DNA of 64,000 nt, from NCBI GenBank assembly GCA_002897735.1, contig BDTW01000044.1:1-64000 (forward strand). Direction: 5' to 3'. Positions within the stretch are counted from its first letter, which is position 1. Each line of letters begins with the position of its first letter. A program made the position numbers and the translations under genes. Of this stretch, positions 34,255 through 43,563 are shown in pieces. The DNA is from a bacterium BMS3Bbin13 (GTDB lineage: Bacteria; Pseudomonadota; Gammaproteobacteria; 21-64-14). The notes under the pieces were generated by a model. The model had not been told where the DNA came from. It saw only the letters and a list, made by a program, of their open reading frames with translations, and did no database searches.

Positions 34255-34937
34255 AGGCCGCGGCGCCGCAGCCGGCGATTGATGGTGTAGACCATCAGCA
34301 GGATCAGGAACGAGAACGCCAGCAGCCCGGCGGCGAGGACGTTGGCGCGGGCGTACTGTAGATCCTGCACGTGGTTGTAGATGGCGATCGAGGCCACCTC
34401 GGTGCGCCCGGGGATGCCCCCGCCGATCATGAGGACCACGCCGAACTCGCCGACCGTGTGCGCGAAGCCGAGCGTGGCCGCGGTGACCAGTCCGCGCCGT
34501 GCGAGCGGTAATGCCACGGTGAAGAACCGGTCCAGTGGTCCGGCGCGTAGCGTCGCGGCGGCCTCGAGCAGCACCCGGCCCTGGGATTCGAAGGCCGCCT
34601 GCAGGGGCTGGACCACGAACGGCAGCGAGTAGATCACCGAGCCCACTACCAGCCCGGCGAAGCTGAACGGCAGGGTCGAATCGGTGAGCCGCCCCCAGGC
34701 CGCTCCCAGCGGGCTGTGCGGTCCGAGGCCCACGAGCAGGTAGAAGCCGAGCACCGTGGGGGGCATCACCAGCGGCATGGCGACCAGCGCCTCGATCGGC
34801 GTGCGCAGCGCGGAGTGGGTGCGTGCCAGCCACCACGCGAGCGGCGTACCCAGCACGAGCAGGATCAACGTCGTGGTGGCGGCCAGGCGCAGCGTGATCA
34901 CTACCGCTGTGAGGTCTGCGGTCACCGCCGGGCTCAT
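34251..34937 (-). CDS. modB: Molybdate ABC transporter permease
   Basis: 228 residues, five membrane segments, with [19 protein letters not shown], the EAA loop [20 protein letters not shown] and [17 protein letters not shown], typical of ModB. Paired with ModC and ModA. Confidence 0.93.
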   Translation of the reverse strand: MSPAVTADLTAVVITLRLAATTTLILLVLGTPLAWWLARTHSALRTPIEALVAMPLVMPPTVLGFYLLVGLGPHSPLGAAWGRLTDSTLPFSFAGLVVGSVIYSLPFVVQPLQAAFESQGRVLLEAAATLRAGPLDRFFTVALPLARRGLVTAATLGFAHTVGEFGVVLMIGGGIPGRTEVASIAIYNHVQDLQYARANVLAAGLLAFSFLILLMVYTINRRLRRRGL

Positions 34938-34991
34938 GCGCGGCCCCCGCTCGGCGGGAGGTCGCGGTGCGGCGTCATGCCCGCGCGCGCC

Positions 34992-35792
34992 TCAGGGCCG
35001 GCGGGCGTCGGTGCGCACCGCTGCCGGCAGGCCGTAGCCGTGCGCACGGATCACCCGGCGTGCCGCCGGCCCGCGCAGGTAGGCGAGGAAGGCGCGCGCC
35101 GTGCGCTTGTGCGCCGCGCGGGCGAGCAGCACCGCCTGCTGGCGGATCGGCGGGTACAGCGCGGCCGGCACGAGCCAGCGCGAGCCGGCGCGCGGGGTGT
35201 GCGCCGGCGGCACCTCGGAGAGCGCGACGAAACCGAGCTGCGCGTTGCCGCTGGCGACGAACTGGTAGGTCTGCGCGATGTTCTCCCCGGTCACCAGGCG
35301 CGGCGCGAGCCGCCGCCACAGGCCCAGGTGTTCGAGGACCGCGCGCGCCGCGGCGCCGTAGGGGGCGGTGCGCGGGTCGGCGATCGCCAGATGCCGGAAG
35401 CGTCCCTGCGCGAGCACCTTGCCGCCGCGCTCGATCAGCCCGGCGAGCGTGCTCCACAGTACCAGCCGCCCGAGGGCGTAGGTGAAACGGCTGCCCGGGA
35501 CCGTCAGGCCGGCGCGCTCCAGCAGGCGCGGGCGGCGCGCGTCCGCCGCCAGGAACACCGCGAACGGCGCGCCGTAGCGGATCTGCGCGTAGAGGCTACC
35601 GGTCGAGCCGAAGCTCAGCCGCACGCGTCCGCCGCCGGCGGCCTCGAAACGCGCCGCCAGGGTGCGCGCGGTGCCGATGAAGTTGGCCGCCACCGCGACG
35701 TCCACGCTCGCCGGCGCGGCGGCCGCGAACCCCGGAAGGGCGCCCAGAAGAAACAGGAGCAGCGCGCCGCGGCGGCGCCTCAGTGCGCGCAC
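34992..35792 (-). CDS. modA: Molybdate ABC transporter substrate-binding protein
   Basis: 266 residues: signal peptide [19 protein letters not shown], then [40 protein letters not shown] and [13 protein letters not shown], the ModA pattern. The GTG at 35792 lies 13 bp inside argF, so modABC probably follows argF in one transcript. No molybdenum-responsive regulator is nearby. Confidence 0.88.
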   Translation of the reverse strand: MRALRRRRGALLLFLLGALPGFAAAAPASVDVAVAANFIGTARTLAARFEAAGGGRVRLSFGSTGSLYAQIRYGAPFAVFLAADARRPRLLERAGLTVPGSRFTYALGRLVLWSTLAGLIERGGKVLAQGRFRHLAIADPRTAPYGAAARAVLEHLGLWRRLAPRLVTGENIAQTYQFVASGNAQLGFVALSEVPPAHTPRAGSRWLVPAALYPPIRQQAVLLARAAHKRTARAFLAYLRGPAARRVIRAHGYGLPAAVRTDARRP

Positions 35793-36688
35793 AGCAGGAA
35801 CTCCAGCAGGGCCTTCTGCGAATGCAGCCGGTTCTCCGCCTCGTCCCAGACGACGCTTTGCGGCCCGTCGATGACCTCGGCGGCGACCTCCTCGCCGCGG
35901 TGGGCCGGCAGGCAGTGCATGAACAGCGCGTCGGGCTTGGCCCGCGCCATGATCTCGGGGGTCACCCGGTAGGGCTCGAAGGCGCGCGCGCGCGCCAGGT
36001 GTTCCTCCTCCTGGCCCATGCTCGCCCAGACGTCGGTGACCACCAGATCGGCGCCGCTCGCCGCCTGCAGGGGGTCGCGGACCACTCGTGCGTGCGCACC
36101 GGCACCCGCGAGGATGCGCGGGTCCGGGTCGAAGCCTTCCGGGCAGGCGACGCGCAGTTCGAAGTCGAAGCGCCCCGCCGCATGCAGGTAGCTGTGGCAC
36201 ATGTTGTTGCCGTCGCCCAGCCAGACCACGGTGCGCCCGCGGATCTCCCCGCGATGTTCCAGGTAGGTCTGCACGTCGGCGAGCAATTGGCAGGGGTGGA
36301 AACGGTCGGTGAGCGCGTTGATGACCGGTACGCCGGAGTGGGCGGCGAAGCGTTCGGCCTTTTCGTGCTCGTAGGTGCGGATCATGACGCAGTCGACCAT
36401 GCGCGAGAGCACGCGCGCGGTGTCTTCGACCGGCTCGCCGCGCCCGAGCTGGCTGTCGCGCGGCGAGAGGAAGATCGCATGGCCCCCGAACTGGGTCATG
36501 GCGGCCTCGAAGGAGACCCGCGTGCGGGTCGAGGACTTCTCGAAGATCATCCCCAGTACGCGGTTCTTGAGCGGTTCGTAGAGTTGTCCGGCGGCGTGCC
36601 GCACCTTCAATTCGACGGCGCGCGCGAGCAGGGCGCGCAGCTCCGCGGAAGTGAGGTCGGTAAGGGTCAGGAAGTGCCGGACGCCCAT
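35780..36688 (-). CDS. argF: Ornithine carbamoyltransferase
   Basis: 302 residues: carbamoyl-phosphate loop [10 protein letters not shown] (52-61), [12 protein letters not shown], ornithine-binding [11 protein letters not shown] and the [10 protein letters not shown] active-site loop. It makes citrulline in arginine synthesis. Starts 23 bp after argD's stop and overlaps modA. Confidence 0.95.
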   Translation of the reverse strand: MGVRHFLTLTDLTSAELRALLARAVELKVRHAAGQLYEPLKNRVLGMIFEKSSTRTRVSFEAAMTQFGGHAIFLSPRDSQLGRGEPVEDTARVLSRMVDCVMIRTYEHEKAERFAAHSGVPVINALTDRFHPCQLLADVQTYLEHRGEIRGRTVVWLGDGNNMCHSYLHAAGRFDFELRVACPEGFDPDPRILAGAGAHARVVRDPLQAASGADLVVTDVWASMGQEEEHLARARAFEPYRVTPEIMARAKPDALFMHCLPAHRGEEVAAEVIDGPQSVVWDEAENRLHSQKALLEFLLCAH

Positions 36689-36710
36689 GAGGGATGCGTG
36701 CGTCGCGGCC

Positions 36711-37889
36711 TCAGGCCGCGACGCAGAACGCCTGGACCAGGCCGCAGACCTCGTTCACGATCCGCTCGGCCTGGGCGTCGCTGAGGATCAGCGGCGGGAG
36801 CAGCCGGATGACCCGTTCCGCGGTGACGTTGATGAGCAACCCGCGTTCGAGGGCGCGTTGCACGAGATCGGTGCACGGGCGGTTGAGTTCGATCCCGATC
36901 ATCAGTCCGCGGCCGCGGATCTCGCGCACTCCGGCGGCGGGCGGGAGTCCGCGCGCGAGGCCTTCGCGGATGCGTTCGCCGAGTTGCGCGGCGCGGGTGA
37001 CCAGATCCTGTTCAGTGATCGTGCGCAGCACGGCGAGTGCGGCGCTGCAGGCGAGCGGGTTGCCGCCGAAGGTGGAGGCGTGCGTGCCGGGTGTGAACAG
37101 CGCCGCCGCCGGTCCGTGCGCGAGGCATGCGCCGATCGGCACGCCGTTGCCAAGACCCTTGGCCAGCGCGATGACGTCCGGGCGCACGGCCTCGTGCTGG
37201 AAGGCGAACCAATCGCCGGTGCGCGCGATACCGGTCTGCACCTCGTCGAGCATCATCAGCCAGCCGAACTCGTCGCACAGCGCGCGCACGCCGGCGAGGT
37301 AGCCCGGATCCGGGACCCGCACCCCGCTCTCGCCCTGGATCGGCTCGAGGAGCACCGCCACCGCGTCGGGGCTGTTGCGGGCGATCGCCCGCAACCCGTC
37401 GAGATCGTTGTACGGCACCCGCAGAAAGCCCGGCACCAGGGGCTCGAAGCCGGCCTGTACCCGGCGGTTGCCCGTCGCGGTAAGGGTGGCGAGGGTGCGA
37501 CCGTGGAAGCTGCCCTCGGCGACGACCACGGCGGGTCGCGCTATGCCGCGCCGGTGCCCGTACAGGCGCGCCAGCTTGATCGCCGCTTCATTGGCCTCGG
37601 CGCCGGAATTGCAGAAAAACGCCGTCTCCATACCGGAGCGTTCCGCGAGCTGCGTCGCCAACTCGGCTTGCAGCGGGATCTCGTAGAGATTGGAGGTATG
37701 GATGAGGGTCCCCGCCTGTGCGCACAGCGCCTCGGCGACGCCCGGGTGCGCATGGCCGAGTCCGCAAACGGCGATACCGCTCACGGCATCCAGATACTCG
37801 CGCCCGGTCGAGTCCCAAAGTACCGCACCGGCGCCGCGCGCGAAGCTCACCGGCAGGCGCGCGTAGGTGGACATCAGGGCATCGCTCAT
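36711..37889 (-). CDS. argD: Acetylornithine aminotransferase
   Basis: 392 residues of the class III PLP aminotransferases: [48 protein letters not shown] Lys in [17 protein letters not shown], and [13 protein letters not shown]. It makes N-acetylornithine (and may serve DapC). ATG 37889 ([13 protein letters not shown]) fits the family; an ATG six codons earlier is also open. Head of argD-argF-modABC. Confidence 0.93.
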   Translation of the reverse strand: MSDALMSTYARLPVSFARGAGAVLWDSTGREYLDAVSGIAVCGLGHAHPGVAEALCAQAGTLIHTSNLYEIPLQAELATQLAERSGMETAFFCNSGAEANEAAIKLARLYGHRRGIARPAVVVAEGSFHGRTLATLTATGNRRVQAGFEPLVPGFLRVPYNDLDGLRAIARNSPDAVAVLLEPIQGESGVRVPDPGYLAGVRALCDEFGWLMMLDEVQTGIARTGDWFAFQHEAVRPDVIALAKGLGNGVPIGACLAHGPAAALFTPGTHASTFGGNPLACSAALAVLRTITEQDLVTRAAQLGERIREGLARGLPPAAGVREIRGRGLMIGIELNRPCTDLVQRALERGLLINVTAERVIRLLPPLILSDAQAERIVNEVCGLVQAFCVAA

Positions 37890-37907
37890 GTGTGACCTAT
37901 CCGGCAT

Positions 37908-38683
37908 CTCGGGCCGCGCGGCATCGAGGCGACACCGAAACGGCGAAAACCGAGGATTTTATTCCGACGTGGGCTGCCAGGCAAGGCGCGGAGTAAGCGC
38001 CGAACAAGGCGTTTCATTCGACCGGTGACATCGTAGGAGAATTTTGTCGTAGATTCAATCTTGTAGCTGCCAAGAAAGTCAATCGGCGGATTCGCGGCGG
38101 GTAAGTGAGTTGGGTCGTCATGTGCATCACGTTGTAAAAGAGATGCTTCTCGATGAAGGGCGGTCGCACCCGGAGAAGTCGCCGAACGACCGTTCATTCG
38201 GCGGATATCCGGCACCATCATACAGGTTATTGAAAAAGTCTATCGGGGTATTGATTGGCCCGCAAAGGGAGGCGGAATATCTCAACCGGATGTCGAGAAA
38301 CGGCTTGACGAATGGAATACCGGGGAACCGTGGGCGGTTTGTTTTATTGTCCCTGATAGGGGATCCGTAGATCCCGCATTTTTTGGGTAATGTGAGGATC
38401 GGCATCCTCCGGGGTGGTTCCCGGGTTTCCGGTGCGAACCTGAAAAGAAGGTTCCTTTTTCCACCGTGAGAAGGGCGATCATCGGCCGAATGGCCGATCG
38501 ATCCGGCTTGGGACGGTGGAGTTCACGGCTATCGCCGTGGTGCACGAAATAAAGCGGCGGAGAATTCCCATTGTAGCGGTAATATACGGAAAGCGGCCCC
38601 ACCTACAGCGGTGCGGCTTCTTTCGCGGTGGGCCGGTTCGTCCGGCCGTGACTGCGAAACAAACTTGACCTGCGGAGGCAAAA
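37908..38683. other. 775-bp non-coding stretch upstream of rubrerythrin
   Basis: Base composition falls here and GC palindromes are absent. Only short, unsupported frames occur. GAACCT-TGAAAAG... at 38436-38460 (AACCT/AGGTT stem followed by CCTTTTT) is a weak terminator-like hairpin. I recognise no gene, RNA family or element; it looks like decayed foreign DNA. Confidence 0.4.
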
Positions 38684-39262
38684 ATGCCTAAAGACATCAA
38701 GGGCACGCAAACGGAAAAAAACCTGCTGATTGCATTTGCAGGTGAATCACAGGCACGAAACCGATATACGTATTTCGCCGGTGCGGCAAAAAAGGAAGGT
38801 TTGGTTCAGATAGCGGATATATTCGAAGAAACCGCGAATCAGGAAAAAGAACATGCCAAAAGGTTCTTTAAATTTCTTGAAGGCGGTGATGTTGAAATAA
38901 CGGAAAAATTTCCCGCCGGGAAAATCGGAACGACACTTGAAAATTTACGGGCGGCCGCGGCGGGAGAAGAACACGAATGGACGGAAATGTATCCCGGCTT
39001 CGCAAAAGTGGCCAGGGAGGAAGGTTTCACCCAAATTGCGGCGGCATTCGATGCAATTTCAATTTCTGAAAAACAGCATGGCAAGCGATACACGGACCTT
39101 GCAGCCAATCTCGAGGCGGGGAAGGTCTTCAAGAGGAATGGGAAGGTTGTTTGGCGTTGTCGAAATTGCGGCTATCTTCATGAGGCGGAAGAGGCGCCGG
39201 AGATATGCCCCGCTTGTCTGCACCCCCGGGCACATTTCGAATTATTGGGCGAAAACTGGTAG
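38684..39262 (+). CDS. rbr: Rubrerythrin
   Basis: 192 residues: a ferritin-like di-iron domain with the Glu/His ligands in FAGESQARNRY, ANQEKEHAKRFF, GEEHEWTEMYPGFA and SEKQHGKRY, then a C-terminal rubredoxin-like [Fe] site (CRNCGY ... CPACLHP). It reduces peroxide in the cytoplasm, mainly in anaerobes. GGAGG lies 9 bp before the ATG. Codon use is A/T-richer (many GAA, AAA, ATT) than in neighbouring genes, which points to transfer from an anaerobe. Confidence 0.93.
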   Translation: MPKDIKGTQTEKNLLIAFAGESQARNRYTYFAGAAKKEGLVQIADIFEETANQEKEHAKRFFKFLEGGDVEITEKFPAGKIGTTLENLRAAAAGEEHEWTEMYPGFAKVAREEGFTQIAAAFDAISISEKQHGKRYTDLAANLEAGKVFKRNGKVVWRCRNCGYLHEAEEAPEICPACLHPRAHFELLGENW

Positions 39263-39320
39263 TCCGATATCGAATTTGCAACAAATATCCCGGTGAGCCC
39301 CGACGATCATCGATTCCTAT

Positions 39321-39477
39321 CGGTCTCTGCGTCCGATTCGGAAGAGTGATATCGAAGGTATGAGCGACCCCGTTGTCCCGGGTTATTGCGGAGCGCCGTG
39401 CACTCTGCAATGACCCGGGATGTCCTCGTCTATCCCACCTACCGCAGGGCGGAACGATTCTTCTGAACCGAGAGTCT
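39321..39477 (-). mobile_element. IS66-like left-end remnant, copy 1
   Basis: 157 bp about 94% identical to 40712-40868. On the reverse strand it contains FDITLPNRTQRP, the N-terminus of an IS66-type transposase, preceded by a GC hairpin region. Nothing of the transposase body is left here. From here to 39790 no gene is supported; a Lys/Glu-rich tail (AEQELRNERSRAEIDQYL) just before mntA may be the end of a lost gene. Confidence 0.55.
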
Positions 39478-39794
39478 GGAAAAACCGGTACTTCCGTGCC
39501 ACCAATGCCCCGGTCGATCAGAAGCACGCCGGGCCGGATACGGCTTGGTTGTGTGAGGCGCCACGCACATCCTGCGCAATGGTGCGGTTGTCACCACGCA
39601 CGGGGGGCGACCGATAGAAGGTATGGTAGAATTGAGTGTGCGACTCCGTCCCTTCGGGAGATGAGAGATGGTCGCGGGATTCGAGGATATCAACCGGTGA
39701 TTGCGGACGCTGATCGTGCGCGGGCTGAACAAGAACTGCGGAACGAAAGAAGCCGTGCGGAAATTGATCAATATCTGCACAACAAAAAAATCAA

Positions 39795-40085
39795 ATGAAA
39801 CCGTCTATTGCATTCCAGCAGCACCACGAGGCCATCCGGCAGATCGTTGAGCGACATCATGCCAAAAACCCTCGCGTCTTCGGCTCTGTGTTGCACGGCC
39901 TGGACGCCGATGATAGCGATCTGGACATCCTAATCGACCCCACCGGTGAAACCTCGCTCTTTGATATTGGCGCCATCCGTGTCGAACTAATGGAACTCCT
40001 TGGGGTTGAGGTCGATGTGCTGACCCCCGGCGCGCTGCCGGACAGGTGGAAAATGGAAGTGCTGAATGAGGCTCGGCCTGTATGA
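39795..40085 (+). CDS. mntA: MntA-type nucleotidyltransferase antitoxin
   Basis: 96 residues with the minimal nucleotidyltransferase motif FGSVLHGLDADDSDLDILID (GS...DxD). MntA proteins adenylylate the Tyr of the HEPN toxin and so neutralise it. It overlaps hepT by 4 bp (ATGA), the normal order of this TA pair. Confidence 0.88.
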   Translation: MKPSIAFQQHHEAIRQIVERHHAKNPRVFGSVLHGLDADDSDLDILIDPTGETSLFDIGAIRVELMELLGVEVDVLTPGALPDRWKMEVLNEARPV

Positions 40086-40468
40086 GCAGGCGCGACAAAC
40101 TTGCCCTGATAGACTACCTGGAGCATATTCAGCGGGCTATCAGCCGCATACAGCGTTATTCGGCCGATATCGACCACGCTGCATTTCTTGTCAACGAAGA
40201 GAAGCAAGATGCGGTTATCCGTAATCTGGAAATCATCGGGGAAGCGGCAGGCAATATACAACGTCACTTCCCGGATTTCGCTACTCAGTATCCGGATTTT
40301 CCTCTAAAGAATGCATACGGAACACGCAACGCACTGACACACGGTTATTTCAAGGTCGACCTGGATGCGTTCTGGAATACCATTGTGCGCGATTTGCCGC
40401 TACTGAAGATTCAAGTCGCTGAGGTGCTTCAGTCGCTCGGTCATAGTGGAGAATCACCTGCGCCATAA
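40082..40468 (+). CDS. hepT: HepT-type HEPN ribonuclease toxin
   Basis: 128 residues, all-helical, with the HEPN catalytic motif RNALTHGYF (Rx4H plus Tyr, so the adenylylation target Tyr is kept) and the usual EEKQDAVIRNLEIIGEAAGN helix. An RNase that is held inactive by MntA. The frame is intact. Confidence 0.88.
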   Translation: MSRRDKLALIDYLEHIQRAISRIQRYSADIDHAAFLVNEEKQDAVIRNLEIIGEAAGNIQRHFPDFATQYPDFPLKNAYGTRNALTHGYFKVDLDAFWNTIVRDLPLLKIQVAEVLQSLGHSGESPAP

Positions 40469-40868
40469 ATACAGACAAAAAAATTCAAAACCCACCTCCC
40501 GGTACCGGCGTCCATTTGGTAGGGTGCGGCGGTCGATCTCCAGCACCTTCACTTCATCGGGGGCCTCCACCTTTTGCAGGGTCGTGCCGTTTCCCTTTTT
40601 GCCCGCCGCCGGGCTTACGATCGCTTTTAGCCTGGGGGATTTCTCGCGGTTCGGATCCGCGGAGGGCGGCTTGCTGCTGTTTCGGCTATTGAGGGTGGCA
40701 CGGTTGAGCAGCGGTCTCTGCGTCCGGTTCGGAAGAGTGATATCGAAGGTCTGAGTGATTCTGTTGTCCCGGGTTATTGCGGAGCGCCGTGCACTCTGCA
40801 ATGACCCGGAATGTCCTCGTCTATCCCACCTACCGCAGGGCGGAACGATTCTCCTGAACCGAGAGTCT
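40454..40868 (-). pseudogene. IS66-family transposase N-terminal fragment and left end, copy 2
   Basis: Reverse frame: FDITLPNRTQRP, then LNSRNSSKPPSADPNREKSP, GTTLQKVEAPDEVKV and RRYREVGFE, matching the DUF6444-like N-terminal part of IS66 transposases. It ends at 40454 after about 100 residues of an expected ~500. The section between QRP and LLNRATLNS has been deleted. The outer 157 bp (40712-40868) duplicate 39321-39477, bracketing mntA-hepT. Confidence 0.6.
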
Positions 40869-40941
40869 CCTTTCCGCATGCTACGTCACCTTCCGTACTC
40901 CGAAAATCCCCGATTTCCTCGGAAAAAGAGAGTATGTCGCA

Positions 40942-40973
40942 TTGTAACGATATGGTCACATCAATGCCATATT
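40942..40973 (+). promoter_or_regulatory. Degenerate Pho-box-like site upstream of the first TonB receptor
   Basis: TTGTAACGATA (40942-40952) then TGGTCACATCA (40953-40963), with 6-7 of 11 matches per half to the PhoB consensus, followed by CATATT as a possible -10. Weak on its own; weight comes from the phosphoesterase genes downstream. Confidence 0.35.
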
Positions 40974-41041
40974 AAGATCACAGTCATTCTATAGCATGCA
41001 CCAAATTCACTCGGCAACCGAAGTGATGAAAGGAGTATGCA

Positions 41042-43345
41042 ATGCCGGTAACAATCGATCCAAGGCCTCTCTGTCTAGCCGTCACGGCCGTGTTCTGCGT
41101 ATTTCCCGCGAGCGCCAATGCGGCGATCAATGTCGGAACGGTATCCTCGGTGGTTGGTGAAGGACGGGTGTTGACCACCAATGCGTTGCCGCCTCGGATG
41201 CTGAAGTTTCAGGCACCATTGAGCAGTGTGGTCGACGCCGTGAACGTGCTTCCGGGCGTGAACGTAACTCCGGGTGGAGTCTTCGACAGCGATGTCTGGT
41301 CGTTCGGCATCACCCTGCGCGGCTTCACTCAGAGGCAACTCGGTTTCACCATCGACGGTCTACCCAACGGGGCGACCAATTATAGCGGCGGAACGCTGCC
41401 CAATCGTTATCTGGATCCGGAGAATCTGAAACGGATCACGGTTTCGCAGGGTACGGCGGACATCTCTTCACCTTCCGATCAGGCGCTCGGCGGCACGCTC
41501 AATTACGAGTCGAGCAATCCGGCCATGAGACGTGACTTGCGTATCGATTACTCCACCGGGTCCTGGAGCGCCCAGCGCGAGTTCGTGCGCTATGACACCG
41601 GTGCGATGTTCAACGACAGCACCTATGCGTATGTGAGCTTCTCCAATACCTTTAATAAGCGCTGGATAGGCTCCGGAACCAACGGACATACCAGGCGCGT
41701 GCACGTGGACAGCAAGGTGATCAGCGCCCTCAGCGATACACTGGCCATTACCGCGATCGCCAGCTACGACCACGCCTACGAGAACAACTACAACTCCGTC
41801 ACCCTGGCGCAGTTTCACCAGGATCCGAGCTGGGATCATCTGACCTGGAACTGGACCGGAAAGCCCTATGTCGATCAGAATTTCGTCGAACCCTGGAACA
41901 CCGTGCGCACCAATGTCCTGTTCGGGGTGAAGCTCGAGTACACGCCGAACCGCAACAGTCGCTACACCTTCTATCCCTACTACCATTACCAGAAAGGCTC
42001 CGGAGGCTGGCTGCCGCCGTATCAGTTGTACGCGGCGAACGGGAGCGGCGGACTGACCGGCGGGTACCCTGCGCCGGGGGCGGGCTTCAGCAAGGTGTTC
42101 TGGCATGATGCAAACGGCAATCCGTTGCCGCCTCCGCCCGGATGTGCCGATCCTTACGATGCCGGTTGCTACCCGTCCGGTGCCGTTCCGGCCAGCAGCT
42201 TCCGACAGAGTCTCTACAAAAACAACCGTTTCGGATTCATTGCCAAGGGACACTGGAATATTAGTTTCAATCACATCATGGCCGGTATCTGGTTCCAGAA
42301 CCAGGACCGCCGGAATGGACGTGTCTGGTATTCGGTGGTCGATCCCCTGACTTACTGGAACTACTCGCGGCCGCCATATTACCAGCAATTCTCCCAGCGA
42401 CTGCAGACGGATACCCGCAAGTTGTATGCGCAGGATCGCATTCACCTGTGGCGTTTCGATCTTTCCGCGGGTGTCAGCAAGTACCTGGTCAGCCTGCACG
42501 GCGACGACCTGATCCGGAACGGCGCGCAGTTCGCGTCGATCAACAGCAACTCGGGCCTGTTGCCCTCGGTCGGTGCGGTGTTCCATATCAATCCGAACCT
42601 GCAGGCCTATGCCAGCTATACCAAGAACTTCGCCCCGGTGCCCGACACGGTGCTGCAGACCGCCGCCGTCGGTACCGACATCAGCCATGTGCGCCCGGAA
42701 AGCGCGAACAACATCGATTTCGGGTTGCGCTACAATTCGCGCCGCTTCCAGGCCAGCATCGCCGGTTATCACACTCGCTTCGCCAACCAGATTACTTTTG
42801 TGAGGCCGGCATCCGATGGTGTCACCCAGATCAACTACACGATCGGTACCGCAGGTACCTACGTCAACGTCGGTGGTATGACGTCCAAGGGGGTGGAAGC
42901 ACTGGCCAACTGGAGTGTGCTGCCGACGCTCGATCTGTATGCTTCGGCCACGCTGGACGACTCGACTTATCTCGGCAATATCAACGGCATCAAAGCCGGC
43001 AACAAGGTCGCCGGGCAGCCGGGACGAATGCTTGTTCTGGCCGCCAACTACCATTCGGGCGGTTATCGGATGGGCATCTCGGCCAAGTACGTCGGGGATC
43101 GCTACGGCACCATCGACAATAGCGAGAAGATGCCCCCCTACACGGCGTTCAACGGGTATATCGGCTACCGTCTGGACCTCGGACGTGCGGGTACCCGGCC
43201 GCTCAAGACGGTGGATCTCTCGCTCAACGTTACCAACCTGTTCAACCGACACTACCTCGGTACGTTGAACTCGGCGGGCACCCCCGGGTACTACTGGATT
43301 TCCCCGCCGCGTACCGTGATCTTCACCGCCTCGGCCCGCTTCTGA
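41042..43345 (+). CDS. TonB-dependent outer-membrane receptor 1
   Basis: 767 residues: signal peptide (CLAVTAVFCVFPASANA), a plug domain (LSSVVDAVNVLPGVNVTPGG, FGITLRGFTQRQLGFTIDGL, PENLKRITVSQGTADISSPS, LGGTLNYESS) and a 22-strand-type barrel ending VIFTASARF. No clear TonB box of the ExTxxV type is seen. AAAGGAG is 7-8 bp from the ATG. A strong terminator follows. With the Tat-exported phospholipase next door, a phosphate- or lipid-derived ligand is the best guess. Confidence 0.88.
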   Translation: MPVTIDPRPLCLAVTAVFCVFPASANAAINVGTVSSVVGEGRVLTTNALPPRMLKFQAPLSSVVDAVNVLPGVNVTPGGVFDSDVWSFGITLRGFTQRQLGFTIDGLPNGATNYSGGTLPNRYLDPENLKRITVSQGTADISSPSDQALGGTLNYESSNPAMRRDLRIDYSTGSWSAQREFVRYDTGAMFNDSTYAYVSFSNTFNKRWIGSGTNGHTRRVHVDSKVISALSDTLAITAIASYDHAYENNYNSVTLAQFHQDPSWDHLTWNWTGKPYVDQNFVEPWNTVRTNVLFGVKLEYTPNRNSRYTFYPYYHYQKGSGGWLPPYQLYAANGSGGLTGGYPAPGAGFSKVFWHDANGNPLPPPPGCADPYDAGCYPSGAVPASSFRQSLYKNNRFGFIAKGHWNISFNHIMAGIWFQNQDRRNGRVWYSVVDPLTYWNYSRPPYYQQFSQRLQTDTRKLYAQDRIHLWRFDLSAGVSKYLVSLHGDDLIRNGAQFASINSNSGLLPSVGAVFHINPNLQAYASYTKNFAPVPDTVLQTAAVGTDISHVRPESANNIDFGLRYNSRRFQASIAGYHTRFANQITFVRPASDGVTQINYTIGTAGTYVNVGGMTSKGVEALANWSVLPTLDLYASATLDDSTYLGNINGIKAGNKVAGQPGRMLVLAANYHSGGYRMGISAKYVGDRYGTIDNSEKMPPYTAFNGYIGYRLDLGRAGTRPLKTVDLSLNVTNLFNRHYLGTLNSAGTPGYYWISPPRTVIFTASARF

Positions 43346-43355
43346 AGTCGATTCG

Positions 43356-43390
43356 GAGCCGTCCGGCTGATGCCGGACGGCTCCTTTTTC
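43356..43390 (+). terminator. Rho-independent terminator after TonB receptor 1
   Basis: GAGCCGTCCGGC-TGAT-GCCGGACGGCTC, a perfect 12-bp stem, then CTTTTT. It begins 10 bp after the stop. Confidence 0.92.
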
Positions 43391-43563
43391 TTCTTTCTTC
43401 ATCGGGAACGGAACAAAGGTGGGAGTCGGAACGGCGGGCCGACGCTTCGTTGCGGCCGCCGGAACCGCCGGCGCATGTTTCCGTCGCGTTCCCGCCATCT
43501 CGAATGCGCGGTTTGTGATTGATGTGGTGTCCATCAACGGGGCGCCCGCGAAGGAGGTTTGCA

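Noticed and set aside
38110-38370. An 86-codon forward frame upstream of rubrerythrin
   Set aside because: No ribosome site, no recognisable motif, and composition unlike a gene.
39619-39798. Short Lys/Glu-rich frame before mntA
   Set aside because: Only a tail of about 30 residues without start or known family; noted as a possible remnant but not called.
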